A stretch of 64,000 nt of DNA from Zoroaster sp. YZ-2022 (GCA_029582265.1 CM055819.1:42609263-42673262), one strand, 5' to 3'. Shown: positions 1 to 13,191, counted from the first letter of the stretch. Program-made: numbers and translations. The notes: generated by a model from the sequence alone, not told the origin.

Positions 1-1199
1 AAAAAACAATACAGAACACATTTTGTTAAATAAGAAATAAACCACCCCCCCTGAAAGAAAAAATGCAAAAACAAAAATTACGACAAGTCACCTAACACAT
101 GTAAAATCTGAAAAAATTCCTTTTGAAAACCCAAATTTAAAAAAAAAAGGATAAAAAAAAATCTAATACAGCAGGAACAGATAAAAAAAAGGAGATTTTC
201 CGAAGGGGGAAAAAAAGACGAACTTTAAATTTCTTAAAAACCCTGTTTTGGGCCCATTAAAAAGCATTCTGAAAACAAAAAAAATGTTGAGTTGTTTTCC
301 CCACCGACCCCAAAGGGGAAACTTGGTTTTTTTTTTTTTTTTTTTTTCCCTCATTCATAGGTTTTATTAAAAATTTACCAATTTTCTGTGTATAAAAATA
401 ATAGTTTTATTTGTGAAATTTTCCCTTAAAATTTCCGGTACCCCAAAACCAATCTTTCGAATGGCCCCGGGCCCCAGGGATGCCTTCCACCCGGCCCCAA
501 AGATTGCGACCCAAACCCTTTTCCCCAAACGAAAGGCCCCCCACACGTTGGGCCCGGCCCCCCCACCGCGTGTGTCCCTTTCACCTTCACGTTTTCAAAA
601 AAAGGCCTCCCAACTGGGACTTCCCCTGCGGGGTCCGACGACCGATCAACGTTTTAAATCGAAATACCGCATGTTGATTTGATCATTACGCAAAGGATGG
701 GTTTTTGTCAATCAAGGAAAAAGATCTATCACTATTCAGCAAAAACAAAAAAACTAAATGATCTTCAATGTTTATTGAAAACCGACCAGTACCAGGGTTT
801 TTTTTCTTTTGGGCTTTGCATACGTAGATCATTGTGTTTGAAAAATGAGGGTTTCAGTTCCCAAAGCATTTCAATCAAAAAGACTAAGGAAAAAAAAAAT
901 TAAAAAATAAAAAACCCCACCGACGACCCCCTTAAATTTTTCCGAGGGGAACTGGCTTTTAGTTTTAATCCCGAACGTTTATAAAAAAGGATGTTTTTGT
1001 AAAAGGGGGGCCATTGGGGCAAAAAAAAAACCAAAAAAAAATATAAAAAAAAATAAAACAAACAAGGAAAATTTTTAGTAAAAAACAATAAAAAAAAATA
1101 AAAATTCAAACATTTTATTAAAAAAAAATTATAGAGTTGGGGCCATATAAACCGGGGGGGGATGTGAAGATTTCCAGAATTATATCAAAAGCCGAAAAA

Positions 1200-1450
1200 G
1201 TATAAAAGTATATCAAAACAAAATTCAATCCCCGAAATATATCAATCCCCGAAATATCAGTCCCGAAAAATCAAACGCCAAATATATCAAGCCAAAAAAT
1301 ATAATGCCGAAATATATCAACCGAAAATATCAATCCCCCAAAAAAATCAGTCCCAGACATAATCAAAACCCCGAAAATATCAACCCCCCCAAATATATCA
1401 ACCCAGAAAACATCAAGCGGAAAAAAAATCAACCCCAGAAAAATATCAAG
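1200..1450. repeat. Degraded 18-20 bp minisatellite (left arm, copy 1)
   Basis: Irregular repeats of a unit like CCCGAAATATATCAATC correspond to the clean array at 12,285-12,615. Unit length varies because bases are missing. Any protein read through it is an artefact. Confidence 0.7.
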
Positions 1451-2854
1451 CGCGCCAGGGGGGCCTGTGATTTTTTTCAGATTTTGCTTCGGCCCACTGT
1501 GAATCGGATCAGTGTTTCGCAACCGGTTGGGTTTTTCTCGTTGAAAGGATCCAAGTTGATCCGGTTTTGTTCAACAAAAACCATTATTCAATAATAATTT
1601 TTCGATCAAATTTGTCACCTCATAAAAAGGGCCCGATCGGTGGCCTTTGCGCCCACCAGTTAATGGGCGTGTTTGTATTGGGAAATTTGGGCCCAGTCTA
1701 CTACTACAAGTAGGCGTCGCCTTAAAAACAAAAAAAAGGAAAAAATAGAAATTGGGGGCCTTGCTTGCAAGAAGATTGAAGGGGATAATCGTAGACTTGG
1801 GCCATCCCCACCCGAGCTAGATGACAAATTGTCCGTTTTAATAATTAAATTTTATATTTCTTTTGATCATTAAATCCACACGAAAACTGGGGGGGGAAAG
1901 CAAAATTTTTGGAAAATTGCGGCCGGTTTAAAGTATTTCTTTTTCGGCCCAAAAAGGTTAAAAATTAGTTTTTTTTGGTTTTATTATTGAAAATTTGAAC
2001 AATTAAGAAATTTGTAGCCCCCTTTTTCGAAATACCCTTTTCAATGTGACCAATGGGACGTATTACCCGGGGAATTCACCAAAGAGAGGTTTTTTATCGT
2101 TATCGTTTGTTTTTAAAAAAGGGTATTAAAAAGATTGAGTTTTAAATTTTTATTATTTTTTGGGGTTTGACAAAAAAATTTTTACCCCCCCTTCGCAGAC
2201 CCTTTCACCATGGACCTTGGGGAAACGAAAAACCTGGGCAACAGATCATCAAACCATCTGGAAACCGTTATATTTCCTTGCATTTTGAGACATCAATGAA
2301 ATTCCCAAAGAATCTGTTCAAACCAAAATAATTTTTCCAAACCAATGTCTCAATTGAATTTATGTTGAGAGATTTCAAAAAGTCCCCCCCTCCTGAAAAA
2401 AATGCGATGAATAAATTATCATAAAGAGATGATTCCAAAGCAAAAGATGAAACTATAACCCTTACCTACTCCACTTTTAACATATAAGGACCTGATGCCC
2501 CCTTTGAAAAAGGGTTTTTAAAAATTTTAAAAAAATTTTAAAAAAATTGGGATGTTAATAATAAAAATTTGTCTTTTACACAGGATAAACGATAAGAACA
2601 AAACACCCCTTTGATAATTTTGCGCGTAAAACCCAAAATTTTAAACACATCCCCCGTTTTATTGGTTGCCACGATCAATGTAAATATCCCAAAATTTTAA
2701 AGTTAAAATGTTGAATTTGCTTAGCTCAGGGGCTTTGGGCAGGACCAAGAGCAGTTATTGAGCTAAAAACCTTTTCAAGGGGGGACCTAATTGCTCTATT
2801 TTGTATTCTGTTTTTGTACATTTAGGGGTTAGCTTTTGCCATTGTGGTAGTAAT

Positions 2855-4640
2855 AAAATAATAAAGGGGATTTTTTAGGGGTTTAAAAGACCAAACAAAA
2901 TGAGAATGAAAACCAGCAATGGCTCAAAAGGGAAAATTTGAAGAGAAAGGTTTTGAGGTTTTTTAAAAATTATGAAGAATAACTGATTTAACAGGGGGGT
3001 TTTTTCCATTTCCTTTGGGGCCCGTATGGAAAAAATTACCAGTTTTTTGGGATTTTTATTTTCAAAAAAGGGGGGTTTTCAGATGAAGAAAACCCCCCCC
3101 GGGGGGAAAGGGGGGACAAAAGGGCAGGTAGGGAGGAAGCCCCCGTTGGACCCCAAAATTGAGGGAAAAAAAAATCATGGGGGGTAACAGGTTTTGGGGA
3201 AATTCCGGGCACAGAACGGCCGACGGAAACCAGCAGCCGCAGCTGATTTTTTACCCGATTGTTGGTCTCCGCTTGACAACACCGCAACGATAAAAAGGAC
3301 AAAAGGGGAGGAGGAAGGGACCCGGGGGGGGGTTGATGAGGTATTTTTTAATTTGGTTTGGGGGGAAGTTTTAAAGGGTTTTAAGAGGGGGGAATGGGGA
3401 ATGGAAAGGTAGAAACAAATATAAAGGTTCCTGACTGGCCCCAAGGTGGTTTGTATCTCCACCAAAGGGACCCCACAGGGGGTTGATCAGAGGGGGAAGC
3501 AGCAAAAAACCTTTTTTGCTGTCAAAACAAGTTTGTTGAGAAATCCATTTTTAATTCGGGGAAAAAAGAGAGCTTGGGGCCCCTTAGAACGCCAGGAATG
3601 AGGGGTTAAAGCGGTTGAGTATCATCTGCATAAAGGGTTGTGTAATTGATGACTCTATTATGCGAAAAAAAGGTTTTAAAGTTGAAAAACAGTGGTCCAA
3701 GACCGAGTCCTGAGGGGGCCAAATCGGGGGTTCCCGAAAAGACACCAGCGAAAAACGACTTCGTCGGCCTGGGGCACTGAACCCCGCAAAAAAGGGACCA
3801 ACAAACCGTTTGAAACCCAATAAGGGTCGTTCATTTCAAAAGGAGATAAATCAAGATGACAAGAACACCGCCCTCTTTTTTTCAATATCATATATTTTGA
3901 CACGAAAAACCCCCCTCAGTGCAGGGTTTCTTATAGGGATTTGGAAGGTTTTTCAAGAAATTTTTTTTGACATGGCTATTGACACGATGAAGGGAAACTT
4001 CCATGACTTTTGGGGAGGAAGGAAATTGAAACGGGGGTATTTTAAACCATTTTCATCCCGGGTTTTGTTTTTTTGTATGGGCGAAAATGGTCGAGAAAAA
4101 CCGGGGGAAAGGGACCGGGAAAAAAAATTAATAATGTAGGTAAAAATATGGGCGCATTAACATTAGCTTTGAACCAGTTCATGGGGCCGAGAGAACAAAA
4201 TTTGTTAGGGGGATTAAAGAATCTTGACGACTTGCAAAATTTGAAAGAAGATTGTCGTTGGTGATATCACAAGGAAAACGCGATCAGAGAATAATGGAGA
4301 AACAGGACTGCTGAAAGGTACCATCAAGGTCACCTATCTTTAAAACGGGCGAAAAAAAATTTTTACGGACTTTGGGTTTGTTTGATTGGGGTAAAAAGTT
4401 GTCCAATTTTTAAAGGGTTTGACTTCGATGAATATCCTGACGTTGGCAGACATTGTTTTAAAGGTCACCTTTTGGGAGATGGATGGACAGAGAGGGCATG
4501 ATGGGATTTAGGCATTCGATCAAAAAATTTTTTGCCACACGTTCCCCGGGTTAAACGTCTTTTTTGGATGTTGTTGTTCCCCGGGGGTTTCGGCACAATT
4601 CGAGGGTTTAAAGGGGCATGATCATAAGGGCGGACAGTAT
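2855..4640 (-). pseudogene. Degraded copy of the CR1/L2-type LINE
   Basis: This is the noisy counterpart of the LINE at 14,395-16,600. Recognisable minus-strand stretches include the 3' RT region near 3,050-3,300 and the segment near 3,590-3,860 that matches the catalytic core around 15,300-15,650. Every frame is interrupted within a few dozen codons. It adds no information beyond the clean copy and cannot be coding. Confidence 0.7.
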
Positions 4641-6231
4641 TTAAAAGTAAGATTTTTAACAAGGCCACAAATTAGGGGTTTAAATTTTTAAAACTTTCCC
4701 GAGAATGAGATGAAGGCCACGTCAAAACCCAAAAAAATCAAAAAATTAAAGGTTTTTTGGGGATGACAAAAGATCGAAAAAAAATAATAAGAATAAGGTC
4801 TTACTGTGCTGAACTTGAAAAATGATCAAAATTATGCCTTCAAGAGGAGCAAAGGGGAAAGGTTGGAAAAACTGATCCGATGTCCCCCGGAAAACAACAA
4901 ACAGGAAACTACCAAACGTCCGGCGCTTGCGCTTATATTTCTGGGGGAAAAATTTTGGGGGTATATTTCTGGGAAATATTTTAATGATATATTTTGTTTG
5001 ATAATTTCTGGGGGCTGATAATTTCTGGGGATTTATATTTCTTGGGGTTGATTTTATTTGTGGGGGGATATTTTGGGGTTGATATTATTTCGCATTTATA
5101 TATTTCTATTTTATACTTTTGGTTTGATATAATTCTGGAACTTTCATCCCCACGTGTGTATATGGGGAACTGTTTTTAATTACTTTAATATAATGTTTGA
5201 ATTTTTTTTTTTTTAATTGGTTTTATTTTTCCGTTCGCCAATTTTTTTTTTATTTGTTTTTATTTTAATTTTGAGTTTCTTTTTGGCCCCCAAAGGGGCC
5301 CCCCTTTTTTAAAATTTTATTCTGAGTACATGTCGACATACGAACACTAATTTTTCCAGCCTTATAAACAAAGTAGTAAATGATTTAGGAAAACCAAATT
5401 TTAAAACAGAATAAAACAAGTGCTTTAAAGGATGAAAATGGGATTTAAAATATTTACAGAGAAGGTTTTTTTAACGAAACATATTGCAAAAAACCGGGGG
5501 AAATACAAAAACAATGAGAAACCCAAAAAAGGGCCCAACAGTCTCAAGAGCGGAAATACAAAAACCCGGGGGGGGGGAAGGATTTTTTTTTTGGGGGGGT
5601 GGAAGCAAGGACTGACACTTTGGGAAATATTTTTTTTGGGTAATTTCAGACAAAAAAGAAAAGGGCAGAAATATACTTTTTTCCCAAAAAAAGAGAAACC
5701 CAAAATCGCCGAGGGGGGGGAGGTGGGGGTAGGGGAAATGCCACCTGAAAAAACCCAGTCGGCAAAACCACACTCTAGGTTGCGACTGGAAATGTTTTTG
5801 AACCAACCTTGTTCTAGTACATGTACCTTTGATATGCACCCCACACCCCCCTCGCTACGGCCCTGATAGCACCCCTAACGGTGACCTATGAAAGTTTGGG
5901 AAGAATGTAAATGTATGTACATTTAACTTAGAATACAACCGCCACTTTTCTAACAAAATATGACAAAGAACTTAGATACAGATTTCTTTAAAAGATGATA
6001 GAGGACACCTTATCAGTTAACGTTAGAGAGGAAAGTGGAGATTTTGAATTTTGTCGTCTGCTAACACATGCTAACTGTTAATGTTACATTATACATGTCA
6101 CAATTAGTGGCGATTGGGTTTGACATTCTTCCAAAGTTTTCATGACCTCATTCGATAGATCGTATCAAACAGAAAATATCTACGAAGTTTCGTGAAAATC
6201 GGCGTAGAATAATACAGAACACAGGGCACAA

Positions 6232-7060
6232 TGAGCACCACCCCCAGCCTCATTCTAGGCCATACACTGACTCCCTCCGTATCATTGGCCTAACTCCACA
6301 TGTACAAAATGGAGAAATATTTCTTTTTCATCTTTGATCTGCTAACGTTAGGCCAAATAAAAAAAACAGTTGATTGTCCCCGCGCATCCTTTTTGGAGCC
6401 GCATCCTTTTTGGAGCGCATCCTTTTTTTGTATTTATTTTTTCCACCCCCAAAACTACTAGGCCCTATGTATGAATTTTCGCTTCATCTTGGCACCATTC
6501 TTTCGATGATTGATTTCAAAATACATAGAACATTATTTTATAGATATTTTGACTCAAATTACTTGTAGAATAGCTATAAATAAAAAGCTGGCGGTCATTT
6601 TGAACTGAAAAGTTGGTGGCCATAGGAAAATAAAAATAAAAGGCCCTCATCCTCCTCGATCAACTGTTTTCTTTTTACTTAAGCCTTAAGGCCTTATTTA
6701 TTACAACTTAACAAAACATAGTGATCAGAACCATGCCCAAGCAGACACATTGGCATAAAATTTGTTATTCTAGGAGAGTTCACTTTCATGAAATTTCTGA
6801 AACATTTTTTAAAACAAAATAACAGTTAGGCCTAGGCATAAATACTAGTAATAAGTAATGTAACAGTTAGGCTATTAAAATTTCGCCAAAATTACCAATC
6901 TCACAATAGCAAACTTACATAGGCTAACACGTTCGATTGTAATGATTAGAGATCAAAGTTGAAAAATCGCTCCTTTTTGTACATGTAGGGCTACTGCCAA
7001 GGATACGGAGGAGTCCAGTGTATTGGCCTAATTTAGAATGGGCTCACCCCCCCTCCCCGG
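6232..7060. mobile_element. 0.83 kb long-TIR element, copy 1
   Basis: This is the counterpart of the element at 18,398-19,265. The left end reads CATTCTAGGCCATACACTGA and the right end is its approximate reverse complement near 6,995-7,040. It encodes nothing recognisable, so it is a non-autonomous DNA element. Confidence 0.55.
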
Positions 7061-8484
7061 CCAGGTGGTCCGATTGAGAACAAAAAAATGATTGATAGGA
7101 CGAGTACTTAGGGTTCACTTCATAATCATAGGACCACAACGTTAGGTGCTACATTAAAATGTCAAACTTATCATTCAGCGATGTCTCATATAACGTTATA
7201 TAACATGTAACGTTAGTGTACGAAAGGGATCCAATGACCCAAAACCAATTCTAAAAACATAACAATAACATTAACTAACGTTAGAAAGAATCAGGAGGAA
7301 AAGTTCGCGTCGCGATCGGCCAGCCCCGTGACTATTTAATCTTAAATATTTTCGTCGTTAACATTTAATTTAAAGAAGAACATAAAATAGTTATAGCCTA
7401 TGTACTGGTTTAAGAGTGTAGCTTAGCATTGGGGCGTAGACATAACTCAAAATCACCAGCGAGTGTCAACCATAAAATAAATAAGTCGGCCAAAGGACAG
7501 AGCTCTGGTTTCCAATGTCTTTATTCTACGCTGAACTGTAATGTAAAATACAGAACAAACAATTCTAAATAACTCATAATATAATGGTCCAATAATCAAA
7601 AGGTTGAATTGATCCAAGCAATGGGAATAAATGAACGTAAACAATGCAATCGCTAAGTCAAAACAAGGTGAAACGGCTATATAGAACCATAAGTCACTAA
7701 ATCAAGGGATCGCTCCAACATGTTTGGCTAAGGGTTGTGGTCAATCAAAATCACAAATGCTAAATATAGAGATTGCTCAAGAAAGTAAATCTTATAGAAA
7801 CAGTAAATGCTAAAATCTTAATCTCTCTGAAATGTTGTAAAGATCACTTGACTCTACAGTCTAGCTACAAGATTCATCAAAGTAAATGGTGATTAACAAT
7901 ACAAGGCTAACTCTAAAGATTCTCTAAAAGGTTATATTCATCAACAAAGAGCCAAGTACATTTCCAATTGTCTCATCTATAAAGCCTCAAAGGTACAGTC
8001 GTAAATGTTGCCTAAAAAACTGATAGCAGAATGTCTCCTGGCTGGAAATGACTGACTTTATAAATCTACAAGAGTACAAAGTAAAGAATTACTTACATGA
8101 CTGTGGTTGTCAAAGGGAAAAATAGGAAAACCGGTGAAGAATTCTGTGTTCAAAGTGAGAGTGCTAAAACAATGTTGACTGTGTGAGAAACAGGTAGCAA
8201 GTGCTGAACAATCTCTACACATATAGAAAAGGGCTGTTGAAACAATCAACTGGCTGTGAGGGATGGCAAAACCACAAAGGAATGTGCAAGCCCCAAGGCT
8301 ATTTCTAGGAACTGAAGGGACCGGCTACTATACATACGTGTACACAGTATCTAGTGTAAGGGATGGTATTAAATTCAAGGAGGCTCTGTACCCGCTGTAT
8401 GCTCAGTAGAAACTAGTGAAATCATGAAATGGGTAATCTCAGATCATGACAGCCTAATTAGAACGTTGTTACGACTGTTACACG

Positions 8485-8692
8485 TAGCAGCGTAGCCAGG
8501 ACTTTTCATTGGGGGGGGGGGGGCACAGGGGGGGACATTGCTTTTCAGTGGGGGCCCAGGGGTAAGGGTTTTCCTTTTCTTTATTTTCTGTTTTTGGGGC
8601 ACTATGAGGATTTTTCGTGGGACACCTGGGGCACTGGAAATTTGGGGGGCACGTGGCCCCCCAGCCTCCCCCCCCCCATGGCTCCGCCGCTG
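8485..8692. mobile_element. hAT-type MITE, copy 1
   Basis: A 208-bp G/C-run-rich element is flanked by perfect 8-bp direct repeats GTTACACG at 8,477-8,484 and 8,693-8,700. Its ends form a short TIR (TAGCAGCGTAGCC against CAGCGGCGGAGCC). An 8-bp duplication with CAG-type ends is the hAT signature. The same insertion with the same duplication is present at 20,718-20,935, so it predates the split between the two copies. Confidence 0.8.
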
Positions 8693-8893
8693 GTTACACG
8701 ATTACAGAAACAATTTGATTATTCATGAAACGATCGTCGTCAACCCGTCAACCAACCTGTACTGTGATGTCCGTGTGAATTAAGCGTGCCATTGCTGCAT
8801 GCTACACGATATGCATGTGCCACTCACTTAAAACGACACCAATTGTAATCCAGACTTACTACCAGATTATAATCTGTGCTTGTTAATAGCAAG

Positions 8894-9383
8894 ATGAAAT
8901 TGATCCTTTTGAGACGTTATCTACTGATACAAATTTTGAGTATCGGGTGTTCCATCGTAGAAACGATGGCTGAATTGGTCTGTATGGGAGAAGGAGCGAC
9001 TGGAATTGCCAGTCTAGCTAGCGTCATAGCGGCGCCCGTTGGGTTCTTTTTAGAAGGACTAGCCTGAGGACTGGGCGCTATGGCTTTTGCGATCAGATAC
9101 GCAAAATACAAACTCGAGAAAAAAGCTAAAAAGCATAACGAGATTAGAGTTTTAGGCGAAAGTAAACTCAACACCATCGATAGTCACGTTTCGAAAGCGA
9201 TCGAAGATGGTGTTATATGTCAAGAAGAATTTCATTTAATCAACGAAGAGCGAAACAAATTCTCGAGAATGAAAGAAAATATTCGAACGAAATTTACTCC
9301 GACAACAACTGCTCCTAAAGTTACTCCTAAAGATGTGGTGTTGTCGATAAAGAAAAGAAATAAAAGATCTTATAGAAAACTTT
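8894..9383 (+). pseudogene. Small membrane-protein ORF, copy 1 (interrupted)
   Basis: This is the counterpart of 21,137-21,643. It shares the in-frame TGA at 9,065-9,067 that splits the product, and it has an extra frameshift near its 3' end, so the last residues differ from the other copy. The predicted protein has two hydrophobic segments followed by a charged helical tail. See the 21,137 entry for the interpretation. Confidence 0.6.
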
Positions 9384-9472
9384 GAATTTAGTAAACTTTT
9401 CTATAGATAAATCTTACGATGAAAACCAGCTTGCAAGATAGACCTCCACCTATAATTCAATTTTTAAATATT

Positions 9473-9709
9473 TTATAAAACAATGTTCAAAAATTCATTC
9501 CTTACAATTAAAAAATACATATTCTCAATACGATCTTTAACCCACCCAGAACTGTTTTGAGTCCACCTTTTTATTTTTTCATTAATTTCTATAAAATATT
9601 TAATTATTGTATATTCAATCCATTTTAGATTAACTAATTCCACGTGGTATTGAGTTTCAAACGATTGATACATATTTTCAATCGTACCATCACAGTACAA
9701 CACAGCCAA
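9473..9709 (-). pseudogene. C-terminal part of the 147-aa ORF, copy 1
   Basis: This minus-strand frame equals the last part of the ORF at 21,729-22,172, including the SGWVKDRIENMYF segment. Its start is lost because the copy switches into Penelope-like sequence at about 9,706. Confidence 0.6.
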
Positions 9710-9714
9710 CGTAC

Positions 9715-11162
9715 AACACAGCCCGTCATCTAGCTAAGATCCTCCGACCCTTGGTGGGTCTCACTCAACACCATGTGTCCAACTCCGTCGTCGTTGAGAT
9801 CACCTGGGCCTCACCTTCAACCCAGCGACATCTTGGTTAGTTTTGATGTTGTCTCCCTATTCACCAATGTCCCAACACAGAGACATGCTTCCTGGTGAAG
9901 GACAGACTCGTACAAGATCTTCCTTGATGATCGCACATCACTCAACCTGACCAAATTCATGATTTGCTACAACATGTGTCTCTTCGTTGTTTTCAGTTTC
10001 AGGAAAGTTCTATGAGCAGACAGCTGGGACCTCCATGGGATCTCCTTTATCCTCGGCCCTTGCTGATATTTTCATGGAAAGTTTGAAAACTCTTCCCTCA
10101 ACACTCGCTGACTCCAACCGAAGCTGTGGTCTGATACGTGGATGACACCTTTGTGATTTGGCCATGGCAGAGACACACCCAGGATTTTCACAATATCTCA
10201 ACCAGCAACACCTGAGCTCAAGTTCACCATGGAAACAGAAGAAGACGGCAAGATTGCGTTCCTTGATGTTGGCATTTCCAGAAACCCAGACGGCTCCCCA
10301 ACACAACGTCAGCAAGAAAGCCCACGCACAGATCGATACCTGAACCAGCGCCCTTCCATCACCCAAGCATCAAGTCATCGGTCAACCGTACTCGACAACG
10401 CTGCCTACAACATTTGTACAAGGACAGCCTCCCAGGAACCACAGCACATCCGAACCACCCTCAAACGCAAGGTTACAACCCCAGCAAGATCAGCATAGCG
10501 AAGCGGTTCCAAACCCCGAAAGCAAGGTAAGTAATCTAACCTCTGCTTGTCTCCCCATCTAGGTTCGACGTCCACAAACCACAGCGCATCCTCCGACGAG
10601 CAGGCATCGATGTGTCACACCAGCCCCCAGCAAACTCCAAGGACTTCTAACACCCACACGGACAAACCGGACCCAAACAACAGAGCGGGAGTCTGTGATC
10701 CCCTGTGAATGCGGTAAGGGTACATCGGTGAAACAGGGGCAACTCCCATCAGATTGAAGGAACACCGAGCACACGGCCGCAGAGGAGATTGAGAAGTCCG
10801 CCATCGTCACACTCACACATCAAGGACCACCAAATCGACTGGCAGGCAGCCCAACTCATCACACCATCGACACATGGCACCCCAGACGCATCAGAGAGGC
10901 TATCGAGATCGTCAAACACGACACTGTGCCACAGGACATCGGCTTCTACATCAGCGACATTTAGGGCCACTACTACGGACTGAAGGATCTTCTATATCCA
11001 AGTCCATAACTCCACCCCAGACTGAGGGATCTCCAAGTCAACCACCTCCATCCCCTGTGCTCGTCAACAACTGATTCAGTTCAGTGAGCACACCTCTCCG
11101 CAAAACCCCAGGGTCCAGTTCAAAAGTTTCCCGCCTGGGGCCTAAGAACAATCCCTCCCAAA
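9715..11162 (+). pseudogene. Penelope-like element RT/GIY-YIG copy, frameshifted, cut by gap
   Basis: This sequence parallels 26,800-28,110 base by base but with many single-base losses. RT landmarks survive in shifting frames: the SFDVVSLFTNV region near 9,835, the GTSMGSPL region near 10,025 and the GIY-YIG region near 10,690-10,900. It also retains about 110 bp upstream of the better copy, with an AKILRPLVGLTQHHV-like stretch near 9,735-9,800 that is absent at 26.8 kb. It ends at the 500-N gap. The indel density resembles the noisy 1-5,870 region, so many of the lesions may be sequencing error. Confidence 0.75.
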
Positions 11163-11662
11163 NNNNNNNNNNNNNNNNNNNNNNNNNNNNNNNNNNNNNN
11201 NNNNNNNNNNNNNNNNNNNNNNNNNNNNNNNNNNNNNNNNNNNNNNNNNNNNNNNNNNNNNNNNNNNNNNNNNNNNNNNNNNNNNNNNNNNNNNNNNNNN
11301 NNNNNNNNNNNNNNNNNNNNNNNNNNNNNNNNNNNNNNNNNNNNNNNNNNNNNNNNNNNNNNNNNNNNNNNNNNNNNNNNNNNNNNNNNNNNNNNNNNNN
11401 NNNNNNNNNNNNNNNNNNNNNNNNNNNNNNNNNNNNNNNNNNNNNNNNNNNNNNNNNNNNNNNNNNNNNNNNNNNNNNNNNNNNNNNNNNNNNNNNNNNN
11501 NNNNNNNNNNNNNNNNNNNNNNNNNNNNNNNNNNNNNNNNNNNNNNNNNNNNNNNNNNNNNNNNNNNNNNNNNNNNNNNNNNNNNNNNNNNNNNNNNNNN
11601 NNNNNNNNNNNNNNNNNNNNNNNNNNNNNNNNNNNNNNNNNNNNNNNNNNNNNNNNNNNNNN
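11163..11662. other. Scaffold gap, 500 N
   Basis: Exactly 500 Ns, the kind of round number used as a placeholder between contigs. Frames drawn across it are meaningless. The flanks are not continuous biology: the left flank is the end of a Penelope-like element, and the right flank restarts the sequence already seen near 640. Confidence 0.99.
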
Positions 11663-12284
11663 TTTTCAAATCGAATGGCCACTCGCATGTTGCATGTTGA
11701 TCATTGCACGCAATATGGATGAATTTGCTCTGTCAATCACAGCGAAAAGTAGATCTATCACACTATTCAGCAAAATATCAAGAAAAAGTCTAAATGGATC
11801 TTTCCAATGTTTGTTTGAACAACATTTACCAGACCAGTACCAGGGTTTTATTCTTTAGGTACTTGTGCATACTGCTAGATCATTGTGTTTGAAAAACATG
11901 GTATGTGGTTTCAGTTCCAATGCATTTCAATCTTAAAATGACAGTCAAGGAGAAAAAAAAATAATTAAAAAAAATAAAAATCCCGACCGACCGACCCCTT
12001 CAAATATTTTCACTGGAGGGCAACTCAACATTTTTAGTTTTGGCCTAATACTGAACGTTTATACAATGCAGGCATGTATTATGTACATATATGGGCGGCC
12101 ATTGGGGCAAAAAAGACAACTACAAAAATAAAAATATAAAAACAAATATAAAACAAACATTGGCGAATATTTGAGTAAAATAACCAATTCAAAAAATATA
12201 ACAATTGCAAACATTATATTAAAGTAATTATACGAGTTGCGCGCCATATACACACGGTGCGGGATGTAAAGAAGATTGCCAGAA

Positions 12285-12615
12285 TTATATCAAACGCCAG
12301 AAATGTATAAAATGCCAGAAATATATCAAATGCCAGAAATATATCAATCCCAGAAATATATCAATCCCCAGAAATATATCAGTCCCCAGAAATATATCAA
12401 ACGCCAGAAATATATCAATCGCCAGAAATATATCAATCGCCAGAAATATATCAATCCCCAGAAATATATCAATCCCCAGAAATATATCAGTCCCCAGACA
12501 TATATCAAACGCCAGAAATATATCAATCCCCAGAAATATATCAATCCCCAGAAATACATCAAGCGCCAGAAATATATCAATCCCCAGAAATATATCAAGC
12601 GCAAGCGCCAGTAGA
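12285..12615. repeat. 18-20 bp minisatellite in left arm
   Basis: About 18 units of the type CCAGAAATATATCAATCC, with variants ending AACG, AGCG or AGTC. The period is mostly 18 bp and therefore a multiple of three, which produces a spurious repetitive open frame on both strands. Confidence 0.9.
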
Positions 12616-13191
12616 GGGCGCTGTGTAGTCGATTTCTACTCTAGATTTTGCTTCGCAGCTGCACTGTGGACATCGGATCAGTGTTTCGCAACCGGTTACC
12701 GGCGCTCTTGCTCCCCGTTGAAGGCATCCAATGTTGATCATGTTTTCAAGTTCAGCACAGTAAGACCATTATTCTTAATAATATTATGTTTTTTTCCCGA
12801 TGCAATTATTAGTCATCCTCATAATAATGGGTTCTGATCGGTAGGCCTTGTCATGCTCATTCTCAGGATTAATGGGCTTTGTAAGTTTGTATTACGTGGA
12901 GTACATGTAGGCCTAGTACTACTACTACTACAAGTAGGCAAGTAGCCTAGCCCCTTAAATAGTGTCAAAAAACAGAGACATAAAAATAGAGCAATTAAGG
13001 GTCCTTGCTTGCAAGAAGATTGTAGCTGCGATAATCGTAGCACTTGGTCCAGTCCCATAGACCATCCTGAGCTACGATGACAAAATTGTCAACATGTTTT
13101 CAACTAATTAAAATTTGGATATTTACATTAGATCAGTGGCGTAAATCCACATCGAAAACTGGGGGGGGGGGGGGGATGATGCAGAAATTGT

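Larger units (their letters stand above)
1..5870. repeat. Low-quality duplicate of about 11.7-18.0 kb
   Basis: This stretch follows, in order and orientation, the sequence right of the gap: the minisatellite near 1,200-1,450 matches 12,285-12,615, the LINE remnant near 2,855-4,640 matches 14,395-16,600, the second minisatellite near 4,930-5,135 matches 16,918-17,185, and the end near 5,866 matches 18,022. It is shorter and full of homopolymer runs. Bases that differ often equal their neighbours and many single bases are missing, so all reading frames are broken. That pattern fits poor consensus rather than mutation. No gene can be supported here, and the short open frames are noise over transposon debris. 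The part from 1 to about 640 precedes the first base available in the other copy, so it has no counterpart in this window. Confidence 0.85.
5870..9706. repeat. High-identity duplicate of about 18,025-21,947
   Basis: From about 5,870 onward the copy is clean and nearly identical to 18,025-21,947, differing mainly by small indels in homopolymers and scattered substitutions. Identity stops abruptly near 9,706, where this copy passes into a Penelope-like element while the other continues into the 22 kb ORF cluster. Together with the adjacent N gap this looks like two haplotypes placed in tandem, although a true duplication is not excluded. Noncoding parts between the annotated elements (7,060-8,480) show no gene that I recognise. 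Confidence 0.85.

Noticed and set aside
163..5866. Many 60-144 residue ORFs at the window start
   Set aside because: They lie in the noisy duplicate, and the clean copy shows only transposon debris.
8058..8249. 63-residue minus-strand ORF, identical at 20,291-20,482
   Set aside because: Its conservation only reflects the 8 kb/20 kb duplicate; it has no domain or start context supporting a gene.
11038..11722. Frames spanning the N run
   Set aside because: They consist mostly of unknown residues across a scaffold gap.
12276..12614. Repetitive protein (QKYINP-type repeats) in the minisatellite, on both strands
   Set aside because: The 18-bp period creates open frames by chance; the copy in the opposite palindrome arm and the noisy copy are not conserved as coding.
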